A DNA stretch of 64,000 nt, taken from the NCBI RefSeq assembly GCF_000430545.1, contig NZ_AUMF01000014.1, positions 62,001 through 126,000 on the forward strand, written 5' to 3'. Source of the stretch: Tenacibaculum ovolyticum DSM 18103. Its GTDB lineage: Bacteria > Bacteroidota > Bacteroidia > Flavobacteriales > Flavobacteriaceae. Under the pieces are notes generated by a model, which was not told the origin of the DNA, made no database searches, and worked only from the letters and a program-made list of their open reading frames with translations. Positions 1 through 9,790 of this stretch are shown piece after piece. Both the position numbers and the translations under genes were made by a program. Within the stretch, counting starts at the first letter, position 1, and each line of letters starts with the position of its first letter.

Positions 1-160
1 GGTAGTTTTTTTCTTGAATTAAAAACTGTACAAAATGTTGACGAACCCATTCTTCAGGAGTTAATACAACATCTTTTTTTCTTAAATTATCAAAAATAAG
101 CGTCTTATTTTCGTTACTTTTGAGCTTAAATGTATAGTTAGGAAGATTTAGCTTTTGCAT
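1..160 (-). CDS. HsdR N-terminal-domain-like protein (partial, 5' end only)
   Basis: A leftward reading frame begins with ATG at 160 and stays open to the window edge. The visible 53 residues start MQKLNLPNYTFKLKS and continue with a TPEEWVRQHFVQFL segment. This matches the start of the Bacteroidota family carrying a type I restriction HsdR N-terminal-like nuclease domain, which is commonly encoded divergently from holA, as here. These proteins are not true restriction subunits and stand alone without HsdM or HsdS. Only the first quarter or so of the protein is visible, so the catalytic residues cannot be checked. Family assignment is from recall of the N-terminus and the neighbourhood. Confidence 0.65.
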   Translation of the reverse strand, partial: MQKLNLPNYTFKLKSNENKTLIFDNLRKKDVVLTPEEWVRQHFVQFLIQEKNY

Positions 161-261
161 AATTAAAATATATGTAAAAATAGAAAATCATTGCGAGTGA
201 AACAGTAGAATTTTAAATTAAAAAAAATTAACGAAATTTGAGAATTATTTATAAAAGAACT

Positions 262-954
262 ATGAAAAATAAATTAATTAAGAAACATCATTTTTTTAAA
301 TCAATAAACTTATTATTCCTTTTAATGATAATCACAAGTTGTGAAACTAATGAACCTGATTTTTTAAAGCCATTAGTAATAAGCGAAACAACAAGTGAGG
401 ATGTAGAAGTTGATTACACGACAATTAAGTTAAAAGGGAATGTATCCTCAGATGGAGGAAGTGAAGTTATAGCTCGTGGTTTTTGTTGGAGTATTAACCC
501 AAATCCAACTATTGAAGATAATACAACTACAGAAAATATAGATACCTTTACAAGTATAATTACTGATTTAGTAGCTAATACAACATATTATTTTAGAGCT
601 TATGCGACAAATAGTATTGGTACAGGTTATGCAACAGAGCAGTCATTTAAAACATCATCATTGAATATGACTACTTGGGATTTTTTATTAATGCATAGTG
701 CTACTGTTTCTTGGCATGCAGATGTTCTTTTTAAAGATGATGGAACAACTGTATATGATGAACCTGATTATCCAAATGAATACACAACCTACGGAACTTG
801 GTCTTTAAAAGGGAATGTGCTAACTTATGATTTAAATTCATCAAGTTCTGCAAACGTATACCAATTTACGGGAACTTTATTAGGAAATGAAATGAGTGGT
901 ACATACACTTTTGGTACAGAGGATGATAAAAGTTGGAATGCAACAAAATATTAA
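262..954 (+). CDS. Lipoprotein with a fibronectin-like module and a lipocalin-like C-terminus
   Basis: I chose ATG 262 over the TTG at 238 because it places a typical lipoprotein signal at the N-terminus: a basic start, a hydrophobic stretch LLFLLMIIT and lipobox Cys27 (TSC). Residues of about 40 to 125 resemble the fibronectin-type-III-like modules of Bacteroidota surface lipoproteins (GFCWSINPNPT, YYFRAYATNSIGTGYA). The last 85 or so residues form a beta-rich segment with a GTWSLKGNVLTYDL pattern like lipocalin-like domains. It probably sits in the outer membrane. No enzymatic motif is visible and its substrate is unknown. It precedes holA by 73 bp but is unlikely to be functionally linked to it. 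Confidence 0.75.
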   Translation: MKNKLIKKHHFFKSINLLFLLMIITSCETNEPDFLKPLVISETTSEDVEVDYTTIKLKGNVSSDGGSEVIARGFCWSINPNPTIEDNTTTENIDTFTSIITDLVANTTYYFRAYATNSIGTGYATEQSFKTSSLNMTTWDFLLMHSATVSWHADVLFKDDGTTVYDEPDYPNEYTTYGTWSLKGNVLTYDLNSSSSANVYQFTGTLLGNEMSGTYTFGTEDDKSWNATKY

Positions 955-1027
955 AAATTTACAGTTAAAACATATAATAGATTTAATTGTCTGTTTTAAA
1001 ATTTAACTAGATTACGTACTAAAAGTT

Positions 1028-2029
1028 ATGAATGAAATTAAAGCTATTATATCAGATATAAAAGAAGGAAACATTAAGCCTATTTATTTTTTAATGGGTG
1101 AAGAACCTTATTATATTGATAAAATATCTGATTATATTGAAAAAAATGTACTTGACGAATCTGAAAAAGGATTTAATCAAGTGGTAATGTATGGAAGAGA
1201 TGTAACGATAGAAGAAATTATGTCATCTGCAAAACGTTACCCAATGATGGCAGATAAACAGGTAATCATTGTAAAAGAGGCACAAGATTTAAGCCGTACG
1301 ATAGATAAGATTGAAGCCTATGCAGCAAACCCGCAAGCAACTACTGTTTTAGTTTTTAATTACAAGTATAAGAAATTAGATAAGCGAAAAAAATCATATA
1401 AGGCTATTGCTAAGAGCGGATTGATTTATGAGAGCAAGAAATTATATGATAACCAAGTTGCAGATTGGATTCGTAGAGTTTTAGGAGGTCAAAAATATAA
1501 TATCGAACCAAAAGCATCTCAAATGCTAGTTGAGTTTTTAGGAACGGATTTAAGTAAAATTTCTAATGAATTAGATAAGTTAACATCTGTACTGCCTAAA
1601 GAAACTATTATTTCAGACAAACATATTGAAGAAAATATAGGTATATCTAAAGACTTTAATAATTTTGAATTACGAAAAGCAGTTGGTCAAAAAGAGGTGG
1701 TAAAAGCAAATAGAATTATTAATTATTTTGCACAAAATCCTAAAAATAACCCTTTGGTAATGAGTATATCCTTGCTAAATAGTTTTTTTACGCAACTATT
1801 AATGTACCACGGTTTAAAAGATAAATCAAAATCATCAGTAGCCAAGAATTTAGGAGTAAGTCCTTATTTTGTTGATGACTATAGTTCTGCAGCAAGGAAC
1901 TACCCAATGCGAAAAGTATCACAAATAATAGGCCTATTACGAGAAGCAGATGTTAAAAGTAAAGGAGTAGGAGCTAGTCAATCTCATAGTGATATTTTAA
2001 AAGAATTATTATTTAAAATTTTACATTAA
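1028..2029 (+). CDS. holA: DNA polymerase III subunit delta
   Basis: The 333-residue product matches HolA, the delta subunit of the clamp loader that opens the beta sliding clamp at primer-template junctions. The N-terminal segment PIYFLMGEEPYYIDKI is the family hallmark. The central EAQDLSRTIDKIEAY and C-terminal LLREADVKSKGVG segments fit the AAA+ fold and collar domain. As usual for delta, no functional Walker A is seen. Length is normal. A 15-bp hairpin terminator follows the stop codon immediately. Confidence 0.93.
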   Translation: MNEIKAIISDIKEGNIKPIYFLMGEEPYYIDKISDYIEKNVLDESEKGFNQVVMYGRDVTIEEIMSSAKRYPMMADKQVIIVKEAQDLSRTIDKIEAYAANPQATTVLVFNYKYKKLDKRKKSYKAIAKSGLIYESKKLYDNQVADWIRRVLGGQKYNIEPKASQMLVEFLGTDLSKISNELDKLTSVLPKETIISDKHIEENIGISKDFNNFELRKAVGQKEVVKANRIINYFAQNPKNNPLVMSISLLNSFFTQLLMYHGLKDKSKSSVAKNLGVSPYFVDDYSSAARNYPMRKVSQIIGLLREADVKSKGVGASQSHSDILKELLFKILH

Positions 2030-2030
2030 A

Positions 2031-2068
2031 ATAAAAGTTACGTTTTAACAAACGTAACTTTTATTTTT
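2031..2068. terminator. Bidirectional rho-independent terminator
   Basis: A perfect 15-bp inverted repeat (2031-2045 with 2050-2064) encloses a TAAC loop and is followed by TTTT. The 5' arm begins with an A-tract, so it can also terminate leftward transcription. It separates the convergent holA and CbrC-family genes. Confidence 0.85.
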
Positions 2069-2084
2069 CTATTAATTGTTTTTA

Positions 2085-2732
2085 TTAAATGTTATCAATG
2101 TAGCCTCTTTTTTCCTTACAAGTTAAACATTCAAAGGCGTAAAATGTACAATTAGCATATTCTGATTTATTAGGCCCAAATTGACTTTCATAAAGATCAT
2201 CACCTCCATATAAACAGATGTTTTCATAATATTCTTCAGCATTATTATTAGGTGAGTTCTTTAAGAAATCTTCATGTTGCCAAGTACCTATATATTTCAT
2301 AAAATCATTACAATGAACTAACCATTTTTCGCCTTGCCATGCTCTAAATGGTGGTGTATGTATTAGTTCTAAAGATTTTGATTTATCTATTGCATCTAAT
2401 TGCTTTTCTATAGGTAAGATATAAGAAGTGTAATATGTCGATTTTTTGGTATGTGAAGAGTGATCTGCTTTTATAATCTCCCCTTCTTTTGTAACTAATG
2501 CATCGTGTTCTATTTCTTGTACAAATCCGTATTTTCTGTCGCTAAGACATTTTAAACAAACGTTTTCTGCATTATCAATATTTTCGTTTGCAATAATAGT
2601 TATACTGTCATCTAGTTCTGCTATTGGAAAATTACTTTTTCCACAAAAGGAACAGCTACGCTTCTCATCGTTTGTATCGAAAATACTTTCCTCAATAGGA
2701 GATTCAAAATATTTAAAATGAATAGGTTTCAT
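2085..2732 (-). CDS. CbrC family protein (UPF0167)
   Basis: The 215-residue product carries the features of the CbrC/UPF0167 family: a zinc-ribbon-like CSFCGK at residues 27-32, a second Cys pair NVCLKCL, a central TPPFRAWQGEKWLVHC motif followed by DFMKYIGTW, and a C-terminal CLTCKEKRGY. E. coli CbrC belongs to the Cre regulon and affects colicin E2 tolerance; its biochemical role is unknown. The Cys pairs suggest zinc binding. It is monocistronic, convergent with holA. Family membership is fairly secure, the function is not. Confidence 0.8.
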   Translation of the reverse strand: MKPIHFKYFESPIEESIFDTNDEKRSCSFCGKSNFPIAELDDSITIIANENIDNAENVCLKCLSDRKYGFVQEIEHDALVTKEGEIIKADHSSHTKKSTYYTSYILPIEKQLDAIDKSKSLELIHTPPFRAWQGEKWLVHCNDFMKYIGTWQHEDFLKNSPNNNAEEYYENICLYGGDDLYESQFGPNKSEYANCTFYAFECLTCKEKRGYIDNI

Positions 2733-2858
2733 ATGCAGCTTTTGTTTTAGGTGTATTAGTGTATGATTTATTAGGTTAACGATATTTAAGTAAGAAAAAC
2801 CAGCTTTGTAAAATAGAAGAATTCCATACTTCGAAAATAAAATATTTTTTAGAAAAAC

Positions 2859-2880
2859 ACCCCCCTGAAAACAGGGGGGT
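2859..2880. other. GC-rich 9-bp hairpin upstream of the giant surface protein gene
   Basis: ACCCCCCTG (2859-2867) and CAGGGGGGT (2872-2880) form a perfect stem with an AAAA loop, with six consecutive G:C pairs in otherwise AT-only DNA. On the minus strand the stem is followed by GTTTTTC, so it looks like a leftward terminator. However, no leftward gene lies upstream of it that would need one. On the plus strand no T-tract follows. Confidence 0.6.
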
Positions 2881-2933
2881 AAAGTTTAATAAAAAGAACC
2901 TTTTATAGTGATGTGTATAAGTGAAAGAACAAA

Positions 2934-2941
2934 TAATTTTG
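2934..2941 (+). promoter_or_regulatory. Candidate -7 box for the giant surface protein gene
   Basis: TAATTTTG matches the Bacteroidota primary sigma factor -7 consensus TAnnTTTG and lies 24 bp upstream of the ATG at 2966. No convincing TTTG or TTG -33 element is seen at the expected spacing. Confidence 0.4.
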
Positions 2942-2965
2942 TAGAGTATAAATTATTATTTTAAA

Positions 2966-5900
2966 ATGGGGAATTTAAAAAGTTATATTAAGAGAGGGGA
3001 AATAGGCCTATTACTCGTTGTGTTAAGCTTAATACATAGTAATGATCTTAGGGCACAACAGTTTTATCCTACAACCTTTGATGTTACAACTTTAAACGGA
3101 ACTAATGGGTTTGTAATACCTGGATTGGATACAGGTTATAAATTAGGAAGAGAGTCTCAGTTTATAGGAGATATTAATAATGATGGTTTTGGTGATATAT
3201 GTATTGGTAATGGAAATCAAAAGGTTGGTGTTAATGATTTATCAGGTAGAGCTTATATTATTTTTGGTTCTGCAACAGGTTTTCCTATACCATTTGATCT
3301 TACAACTTTAAATGGTACAAACGGATTTATAGTAGAAGGTATAGTTTATAATGAAAGAAGAGGTACAACAGTTGCTGGGCCAGGAGATATAAATGGAGAT
3401 GGGATAGACGATTTAATTATTGGTACGAGTAACTCTTCTGACGATATTGTTATTTATGGAGCTGTAACTTTTCCTGCTTTATTTACCGTTAATGATATTA
3501 ATGGTACAAATGGTTTTTTGTTAGATACACCAGGGAGTAGTCAAGTAGCTGCTTTGGGAGATGTGAATGGAGATAGTATTAATGATTTTATCATAGGAAC
3601 ACCACATTGGTCTGGACAATCATGGATTGTTTTTGGACGTTTAAGTAATTATCCTGCGTTAATTAATACTGCTTGGTTAGATGGTGTTAATGGGTTTCGA
3701 ACAAGTAGTTTTCCAAGTAGCAGGCCTTCATATAAAGTTGGAGGAGCAGGAGATATTAACAATGATGGTATTAATGACATGTTAGTTGGTAGTTGGAATA
3801 GTACATCAGATCCATGGAGTTATGCATTTTTTGGAAAGAATACACCTTTCAGTTCTCTTGAAAATATTGTAGCAGTAGATGGAACAGATGGGTTTAAGAT
3901 AGATAATACAGGTAATGGTTTTATAACAAATGTAGGAGCTATTGGAGATGTAAATAATGATGGAATAGACGATTGTTTTTCAGAAAATAATATAATTTTT
4001 GGCTCGAATACTATTTTTTCAGCTAGTTTTTTAATTAGTGATTTTAATGGTACGAATGGATTTGTTTTAGATAATTATGTTTCATGTGTCGCTCCCACAG
4101 GAGATATAAATAATGATGGAATAGATGATTTTATAGTAGCAGGTAGTAATGATTATGTTGTGTTTGGTAAGGCTGGTGGATACCCAGCTCTTTTTGATTC
4201 TTCAACATTAAATGGTGTTAATGGTTTTCAAATTCCTGTTAATAATTCGAATACAGGAAGACCTGTTGATGGAAGTAAAGATATAAACGGAGATGGTGTT
4301 GCTGATTTTATATTTGGAGATACAGGAGCTGGAAGTACAGGAGAAGTTTATGTCGTTTTTGGAGGTGATCATTATGCAATGCCTTTAAATGCAACGCATC
4401 CACAAGCAAATAACGAAACAACTACCGGATTCGATATACTTGTTAACGGACCAGAAACAGGAACTATACATTATGCAATTTTACCGGGTACTTTTTCTGG
4501 AGCTGTTAATCATAATACTATTTTAGCAGGAACAGGAGCTATTGCAAACGGTAATTTTTTAATGAGTACAGCAAATGCTAACATTAATGAGGTTATTTCA
4601 TCATTAACAGCAGCTACAACATATGATGTTCATTTGTTTTTAGAAGATGGTATAGGGAATAAAAGTATAATTTATCATTTAAATGATGTAACAACTTTGG
4701 CGGGTGGAGATATTACACCTCCTTCAATTACGTGCCCTGCCAACCAAACGGTAACATGTGGTACTACAGTAATACCAGATTATACAGGATTGGTAACAAC
4801 GACAGATATTGTTGATCCAAGTCCTGCAGTTACACAAAGCCCTGCAGCAGGAGCTACTTTTGTAGATGGTATGACAATTACAATGACTTCTACCGATGCA
4901 AGTTTAAATAGTGCTAGTTGTACATTTAATGTAACTGTTGGAGCTGATACTGTAAAGCCAACAATAACTTGTTTAACATCAGAATCGTTATTTATAAATT
5001 CAACATTACCTAATTACTTTTTTAAATTAAAAGCATCAGATAATTGCACTTCAATATTTAATCTTACGTATACACAGGTTCCTACACAAGGCACATCATT
5101 TACAGCAACAACAAATGTAACTGTTACAGTTACAGATGAGAATGGTAACTCAGAAACTTGTGTATTTCCTGTAACAGTTAAATCAGCTACACCACCTGTA
5201 GATTGTAATACTACTTCAATAAACATTAATGATTTAGATGGTAGTAATGGATTTCAAATAGATGGAGATGCAGTAAAAGCACAACTAGGACACGATGTAA
5301 GAGGAGCAGGTGACGTTAATGGTGATGGGATTCAAGATTTTTTAGTAGGGTCACCTAATAAGGCCTATAATTATAACGCAGCCTATGGAAGGGAGAGAGG
5401 AAATTACCCTGGAAATGTATTTGTTATTTTTGGAAAAGGAAATAATTTTCTTCCAAATATAGATACGGCTTTATTAGATGGAACGGATGGATTTAAAATT
5501 CATAATGATGTTATAGGAGGTGGTAATTTTCAATATTCAGGATATCAGGTAAGTACTGCTGGTGATATTAATAATGATGGAATTGATGATTTAATGTTTA
5601 GTGACCCTTTCCGTAGAAATCCATTGGGATCTGAATTGGGAACTATTTATGTGGTTTTTGGTAAAACAACTGGTTTTTCGCCTGTTTTTAATTTGTCTAA
5701 CATAAATGGTACAAATGGTTTTGTTTTTTTAGGAACAGATGCTTATGATCAATCAGGGAAATCTATTGATTCTGCAGGAGATATTAATAATGACGGAATA
5801 AATGATATAATAATAGGTGCAAGTACCGGTAGAGGTACAAATAACAGTGGTACATGTTATGTTATTTATGGAAAAACAGGAAGTTTCCCCGCGCAATTAA

Positions 5901-8900
5901 GAGGAAGTGATTTAAATGGAGCCAACGGATTTATAATAAAAGGTGATGTCGATGGAGAACAAATTGGTTATGGAGTAATTGGATTAGGAGACGTTAATGG
6001 AGATGGAATTGATGATGTAGGTTTTGAAGGTGGAGGAAAGAAAAAAACGTATGTCCTTTTTGGGAAAACAGGAAGTTTTCCTGCTATAGTAGCAACAGCA
6101 ACTATAAATGGATCAAACGGATTTTATGCTGATATCTCTTCTTTTACATCTAGTTATTATAGAAGTATAATGGGAGTTGGAGATGTTAATAATGATGGGA
6201 TAAAAGACATGTTATTTGGAAACAAGTTTCTTCTTTTTGGTAAGAATACAGCATTCTCTGCATCAGAAGACATAACAAGTTTAGATGGAATAAGAGGTGT
6301 AGAATTTATAGGGAGTACTTATAGAAAATCTAGTGCAGGAGGTGATTTTAACAATGATGGGATTGATGATTTAATCATAGGGCGTTCAAGTTCATCAATT
6401 GCTATTGTTTATGGTAAGAGTACTCCTTGGGATGCTACATTGAATCCATTTTCATTGCCATCATCAGAAGCTTTTAAAGTAACAGGTCTTTCGTCTGATT
6501 ATTCAGTGTCTGATTTAGCAGATATTAATGGTGATGGTATTACAGATATTATTGTAGGAGAAAAAGAGAGATTGTATTATGATAGTGGTGCTAGTTTAAA
6601 CCCCGGAAGAGCAAACGTAATTTATGGTTTTTCTGTTACAGATATTGAAGCTCCAGTTATTACTTGTCCCACAGATCAGATTTTAGTGTCAGGTAGTTTG
6701 TTGCCTGATTATACTTCTTTAGCAACGGTAACAGATAATTGCGATACTAGTCCCGTAATTACTCAAGCACCTATTGCAGGGAGTGTTTATACTCCTGGCA
6801 TGACAATTACACTTACAGCAACTGATAAAAAAGGAAATTCAGCAAATTGTGATTTTATTGTAACTGATAATACAGATATTATAGATCCAACGGCAACGAA
6901 TCCATTACCTATTAATGTTCAGTGTTTGAGTGATGTACCATTACCAAACCCTTTAGTTGTAACTGATGAAGCTGATAATAGCGGAACACCCCCAACTGTA
7001 GTTTTTGTTAACGATGTAAATACAAGTGCTAGCGTTATTACCAGAACTTATAGTGTAACAGATGAAGCTTTAAACTTAATAAATGTTACTCAAACGATTA
7101 CAGTAAATGATATTATAAAACCAACAGCAAGTAATCCATTACCAATTAATGTTTCATGTATTGGAGATGTTCCAACAGCAGATATAACTGTAGTAACCGA
7201 TGAAGCGGATAATTGTACGGGAACTATAACAGTTGCTTTTGTAAGTGATGTAAATACAAGCCCTAGTATTATCACAAGAACTTATAGTGTAACCGATGTT
7301 GCAGGAAATACAATAAATGTAACGCAAACAATAAATATAAGCGATACTGTAAAACCAACAGCAAGTAATCCATTACCAATTAATGTTTCATGTATTGGAA
7401 ATGTTCCAATAGTAGATATAACTGTAGTAACAGATGAAGCAGATAATTGTACGGGAGCTATAACAGTTTCTTTTGTAAGTGATGTAAACACAAGTCCAGG
7501 GCTTATTACTAGAACATATAGCGTAACCGATGTTGCAGGAAATACAATAAATGTAACGCAAACAATAAATATAAGTGATATTGTAAAACCAACTGCAAGT
7601 GATCCATTACCAATTAACGTTTCATGTGCAGGAGATATTCCAGTAGCAGATATTACTGTAGTAACTGATGAAGCCGATAATTGCACGGGAACTATAACTG
7701 TAGCCTTTGTGAATGATGTAAATACAAGCCCAGGTATTATTATTAGAACTTATAGTGTAACCGATGTTGCAGGAAATTCAATAAATGTAACACAAACAAT
7801 AAACATAAGTGATATTGTAAAACCAACCGCAAGTGATCCATTACCAATTAATGTTTCGTGTGCAGGAGATATTCCATCAGCAGATATTACTGTAGTAACA
7901 GATGAAGCGGATAATTGTACGGGAGTTATAATTGTAGCTTTTGTAAGTGATGTAAATACAAGCCCAGGTATTATCACTAGAACTTATAGTGTAACCGATG
8001 CTGCAGGAAATACAATAAATGTAGCGCAAACAATAAACATAAGCGATATTGTAAAACCAACCGCAAGTGATCCATTACCAATTAATGTTTCGTGTATTGG
8101 GGATGTTCCTATCGCAGATATTACTGCAGTAACCGATGAAGCCGACAATTGCACGGGAGCTATAACAGTTGCTTTTGTAAGTGATGTAAACACAAGTTCA
8201 AGCGTTACTACTAGAACCTATAGTGTAACTGATGCAGCAGGAAACTCAATAAATGTAACGCAAATAATAAATATAAGTGATACAATAAATCCAACGGCAA
8301 GTAATCCAACGGCAATTAATGTTTCGTGTATTGGAGATGTTCCAATAGCAGATATCAATGTTGTAACTGATGAAGCAGATAACTGTACAGGAGTTATTAC
8401 GGTAGCTTTTGTAGGTGATGTAAATACTAGTCCAAGTGTTATTACTAGAACTTATAGTGTAACGGACGTTGCTGGAAACTCAATAAATGTAACGCAAACA
8501 ATTACGGTAAGCGATACGATTTCCCCAACAGCAACGAACCCGTTACCAATTAATGTTTTATGTATTGGAGATGTTCCATCGGCAGATATAACCGTTGTAA
8601 CTGATGAAGCCGATAACTGTACAGGAGTTATTACGGTAGCTTTTGTAAATGATGTAAATACAAGTCCTGGTATTATCACTAGAACTTATAGTGTAACGGA
8701 TGCGGCAGGTAACTCAACTGATGTAACTCAAACGATTACGGTAAGTGATACAATTGCCCCAACAGCAACGAACCCAGCGGGAGTTATTGTTTCTTGCGTA
8801 GGAGATATTCCAACAGCAGATATTACAGTAGTAGCTGATGAGACGGATAATTGTACAGGAACTATAACGGTTGCTTTTGTAAATGATGTAAGTGATGGAA

Positions 8901-9787
8901 ATAGTAATCCTGAGATTATTACAAGAACCTATAGTGTAACAGATGCTGTAGGTAATTTTACAAACGTAACACAAACGATTATTGTAAATGACAATACAGC
9001 TCCAATAATAACCTGCCCTGCTAATAGTACTCAAAAAGTAGATTCAGGTTTATTAACAGCAGTAGTAACCTTTACAAATCCTGTAGCTACTGATAATTGT
9101 ACCGCCGTAACAATAAATCAAACAGCAGGTTTACCTTCAGGAGTAGAATTTCCTATAGGAATTAATACGATTAGTTTTGAAGCTACCGATGCAGCAGGGA
9201 ACACAGCAACGTGTAGTTTTACTATAACTATTGAAGCAGAAGATCCACTAGTGTGTACTGTAGATGCAGGAACCGATTTTGATATTACCGAAGGAGATGA
9301 GGTAACGTTAAATGCAGTGATTTCAGGAGCAGGAATTATAGAGTGGTCACCTTCAGTTGGGTTAAGTAGTACTACGATAGCAAACCCAATAGCAAGTCCT
9401 ACAGAAACAACAACCTATACAATTCGATTTGTTAATACTGAAGGTTGTGTAGCAGAAGATACGATTACAGTTTTTGTAACACCATTAGAAAAAGATGAGA
9501 CTAAATATGGTTTTTCTCCAGATGGTGATGGTATTAATGAATATTGGGAAATAGATGGCATCGAAAATTATCCTAATAACCAAGTGTTGATTTATAATAG
9601 GTGGGGAGATTTAATTTTTGAAACTACAGGTTATAACAATGGATCAAATGTATTTAGAGGAATAGCAAACAAAAAAAGAAATTTAGGGGCAGGTAAATTA
9701 CCTGAAGGTACCTACTTATTTCATATTAAAATTAAAGGTTCTCATAATTTAAAAAAGGAAAAAGGTTTCCTTATTCTAAAAAGATAA
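2966..9787 (+). CDS. Giant T9SS type B surface protein with two FG-GAP propellers, HYR domains and a nine-fold repeat
   Basis: The 2273-residue protein starts with a signal peptide ending near LRAQ. Residues of about 35-470 hold seven FG-GAP calcium-loop motifs (GDINNDGFGD, GDINGDGIDD and so on), enough for one seven-bladed integrin-like propeller. Residues of about 750-1225 hold seven more. Between them are two HYR-like modules starting ITCP, and another HYR module follows the second propeller. Residues of about 1308-2012 are nine tandem 78-residue modules with paired Cys. A last HYR and an Ig-like domain (DAGTDFDITEGDEVTLNA) lead to a C-terminal type B sorting domain (about 2178-2273; YGFSPDGDGINEYW, VLIYNRWGD, LPEGTYLFHI). 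It should be exported by T9SS and act in adhesion or gliding; that role is inference. A PorP/SprF gene follows after 3 bp. Confidence 0.92.
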   Translation: MGNLKSYIKRGEIGLLLVVLSLIHSNDLRAQQFYPTTFDVTTLNGTNGFVIPGLDTGYKLGRESQFIGDINNDGFGDICIGNGNQKVGVNDLSGRAYIIFGSATGFPIPFDLTTLNGTNGFIVEGIVYNERRGTTVAGPGDINGDGIDDLIIGTSNSSDDIVIYGAVTFPALFTVNDINGTNGFLLDTPGSSQVAALGDVNGDSINDFIIGTPHWSGQSWIVFGRLSNYPALINTAWLDGVNGFRTSSFPSSRPSYKVGGAGDINNDGINDMLVGSWNSTSDPWSYAFFGKNTPFSSLENIVAVDGTDGFKIDNTGNGFITNVGAIGDVNNDGIDDCFSENNIIFGSNTIFSASFLISDFNGTNGFVLDNYVSCVAPTGDINNDGIDDFIVAGSNDYVVFGKAGGYPALFDSSTLNGVNGFQIPVNNSNTGRPVDGSKDINGDGVADFIFGDTGAGSTGEVYVVFGGDHYAMPLNATHPQANNETTTGFDILVNGPETGTIHYAILPGTFSGAVNHNTILAGTGAIANGNFLMSTANANINEVISSLTAATTYDVHLFLEDGIGNKSIIYHLNDVTTLAGGDITPPSITCPANQTVTCGTTVIPDYTGLVTTTDIVDPSPAVTQSPAAGATFVDGMTITMTSTDASLNSASCTFNVTVGADTVKPTITCLTSESLFINSTLPNYFFKLKASDNCTSIFNLTYTQVPTQGTSFTATTNVTVTVTDENGNSETCVFPVTVKSATPPVDCNTTSININDLDGSNGFQIDGDAVKAQLGHDVRGAGDVNGDGIQDFLVGSPNKAYNYNAAYGRERGNYPGNVFVIFGKGNNFLPNIDTALLDGTDGFKIHNDVIGGGNFQYSGYQVSTAGDINNDGIDDLMFSDPFRRNPLGSELGTIYVVFGKTTGFSPVFNLSNINGTNGFVFLGTDAYDQSGKSIDSAGDINNDGINDIIIGASTGRGTNNSGTCYVIYGKTGSFPAQLRGSDLNGANGFIIKGDVDGEQIGYGVIGLGDVNGDGIDDVGFEGGGKKKTYVLFGKTGSFPAIVATATINGSNGFYADISSFTSSYYRSIMGVGDVNNDGIKDMLFGNKFLLFGKNTAFSASEDITSLDGIRGVEFIGSTYRKSSAGGDFNNDGIDDLIIGRSSSSIAIVYGKSTPWDATLNPFSLPSSEAFKVTGLSSDYSVSDLADINGDGITDIIVGEKERLYYDSGASLNPGRANVIYGFSVTDIEAPVITCPTDQILVSGSLLPDYTSLATVTDNCDTSPVITQAPIAGSVYTPGMTITLTATDKKGNSANCDFIVTDNTDIIDPTATNPLPINVQCLSDVPLPNPLVVTDEADNSGTPPTVVFVNDVNTSASVITRTYSVTDEALNLINVTQTITVNDIIKPTASNPLPINVSCIGDVPTADITVVTDEADNCTGTITVAFVSDVNTSPSIITRTYSVTDVAGNTINVTQTINISDTVKPTASNPLPINVSCIGNVPIVDITVVTDEADNCTGAITVSFVSDVNTSPGLITRTYSVTDVAGNTINVTQTINISDIVKPTASDPLPINVSCAGDIPVADITVVTDEADNCTGTITVAFVNDVNTSPGIIIRTYSVTDVAGNSINVTQTINISDIVKPTASDPLPINVSCAGDIPSADITVVTDEADNCTGVIIVAFVSDVNTSPGIITRTYSVTDAAGNTINVAQTINISDIVKPTASDPLPINVSCIGDVPIADITAVTDEADNCTGAITVAFVSDVNTSSSVTTRTYSVTDAAGNSINVTQIINISDTINPTASNPTAINVSCIGDVPIADINVVTDEADNCTGVITVAFVGDVNTSPSVITRTYSVTDVAGNSINVTQTITVSDTISPTATNPLPINVLCIGDVPSADITVVTDEADNCTGVITVAFVNDVNTSPGIITRTYSVTDAAGNSTDVTQTITVSDTIAPTATNPAGVIVSCVGDIPTADITVVADETDNCTGTITVAFVNDVSDGNSNPEIITRTYSVTDAVGNFTNVTQTIIVNDNTAPIITCPANSTQKVDSGLLTAVVTFTNPVATDNCTAVTINQTAGLPSGVEFPIGINTISFEATDAAGNTATCSFTITIEAEDPLVCTVDAGTDFDITEGDEVTLNAVISGAGIIEWSPSVGLSSTTIANPIASPTETTTYTIRFVNTEGCVAEDTITVFVTPLEKDETKYGFSPDGDGINEYWEIDGIENYPNNQVLIYNRWGDLIFETTGYNNGSNVFRGIANKKRNLGAGKLPEGTYLFHIKIKGSHNLKKEKGFLILKR
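6887..9001 (+). repeat. Nine in-frame tandem repeats (period 234 bp) within the surface protein gene
   Basis: The codons for PTA at the start of each module fall at 6887, 7121, 7355, 7589, 7823, 8057, 8291, 8525 and 8759. The period is exactly 234 bp eight times, and the ninth unit is 243 bp because of a DGNSNP-containing insertion. Each unit encodes a 78-residue module with INVSC, DITVVTDEADNC, RTYSVTD and NVTQTI segments. Units two to six are the most alike at DNA level, units one and nine the most diverged. Confidence 0.95.
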
Positions 9788-9790
9788 TCA

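Noticed and set aside
6887..9001. Regular repeat spacing that could suggest a CRISPR-like array
   Set aside because: The period is 234 bp, the repeats are in frame within one long gene, and no short repeat/spacer alternation or cas gene exists.
7090..9034. A series of minus-strand ORFs of 60-134 codons opposite the tandem repeats
   Set aside because: They recur with the 234-bp period and share one repetitive pattern. They are antisense shadows of the repeat modules with no start signals.
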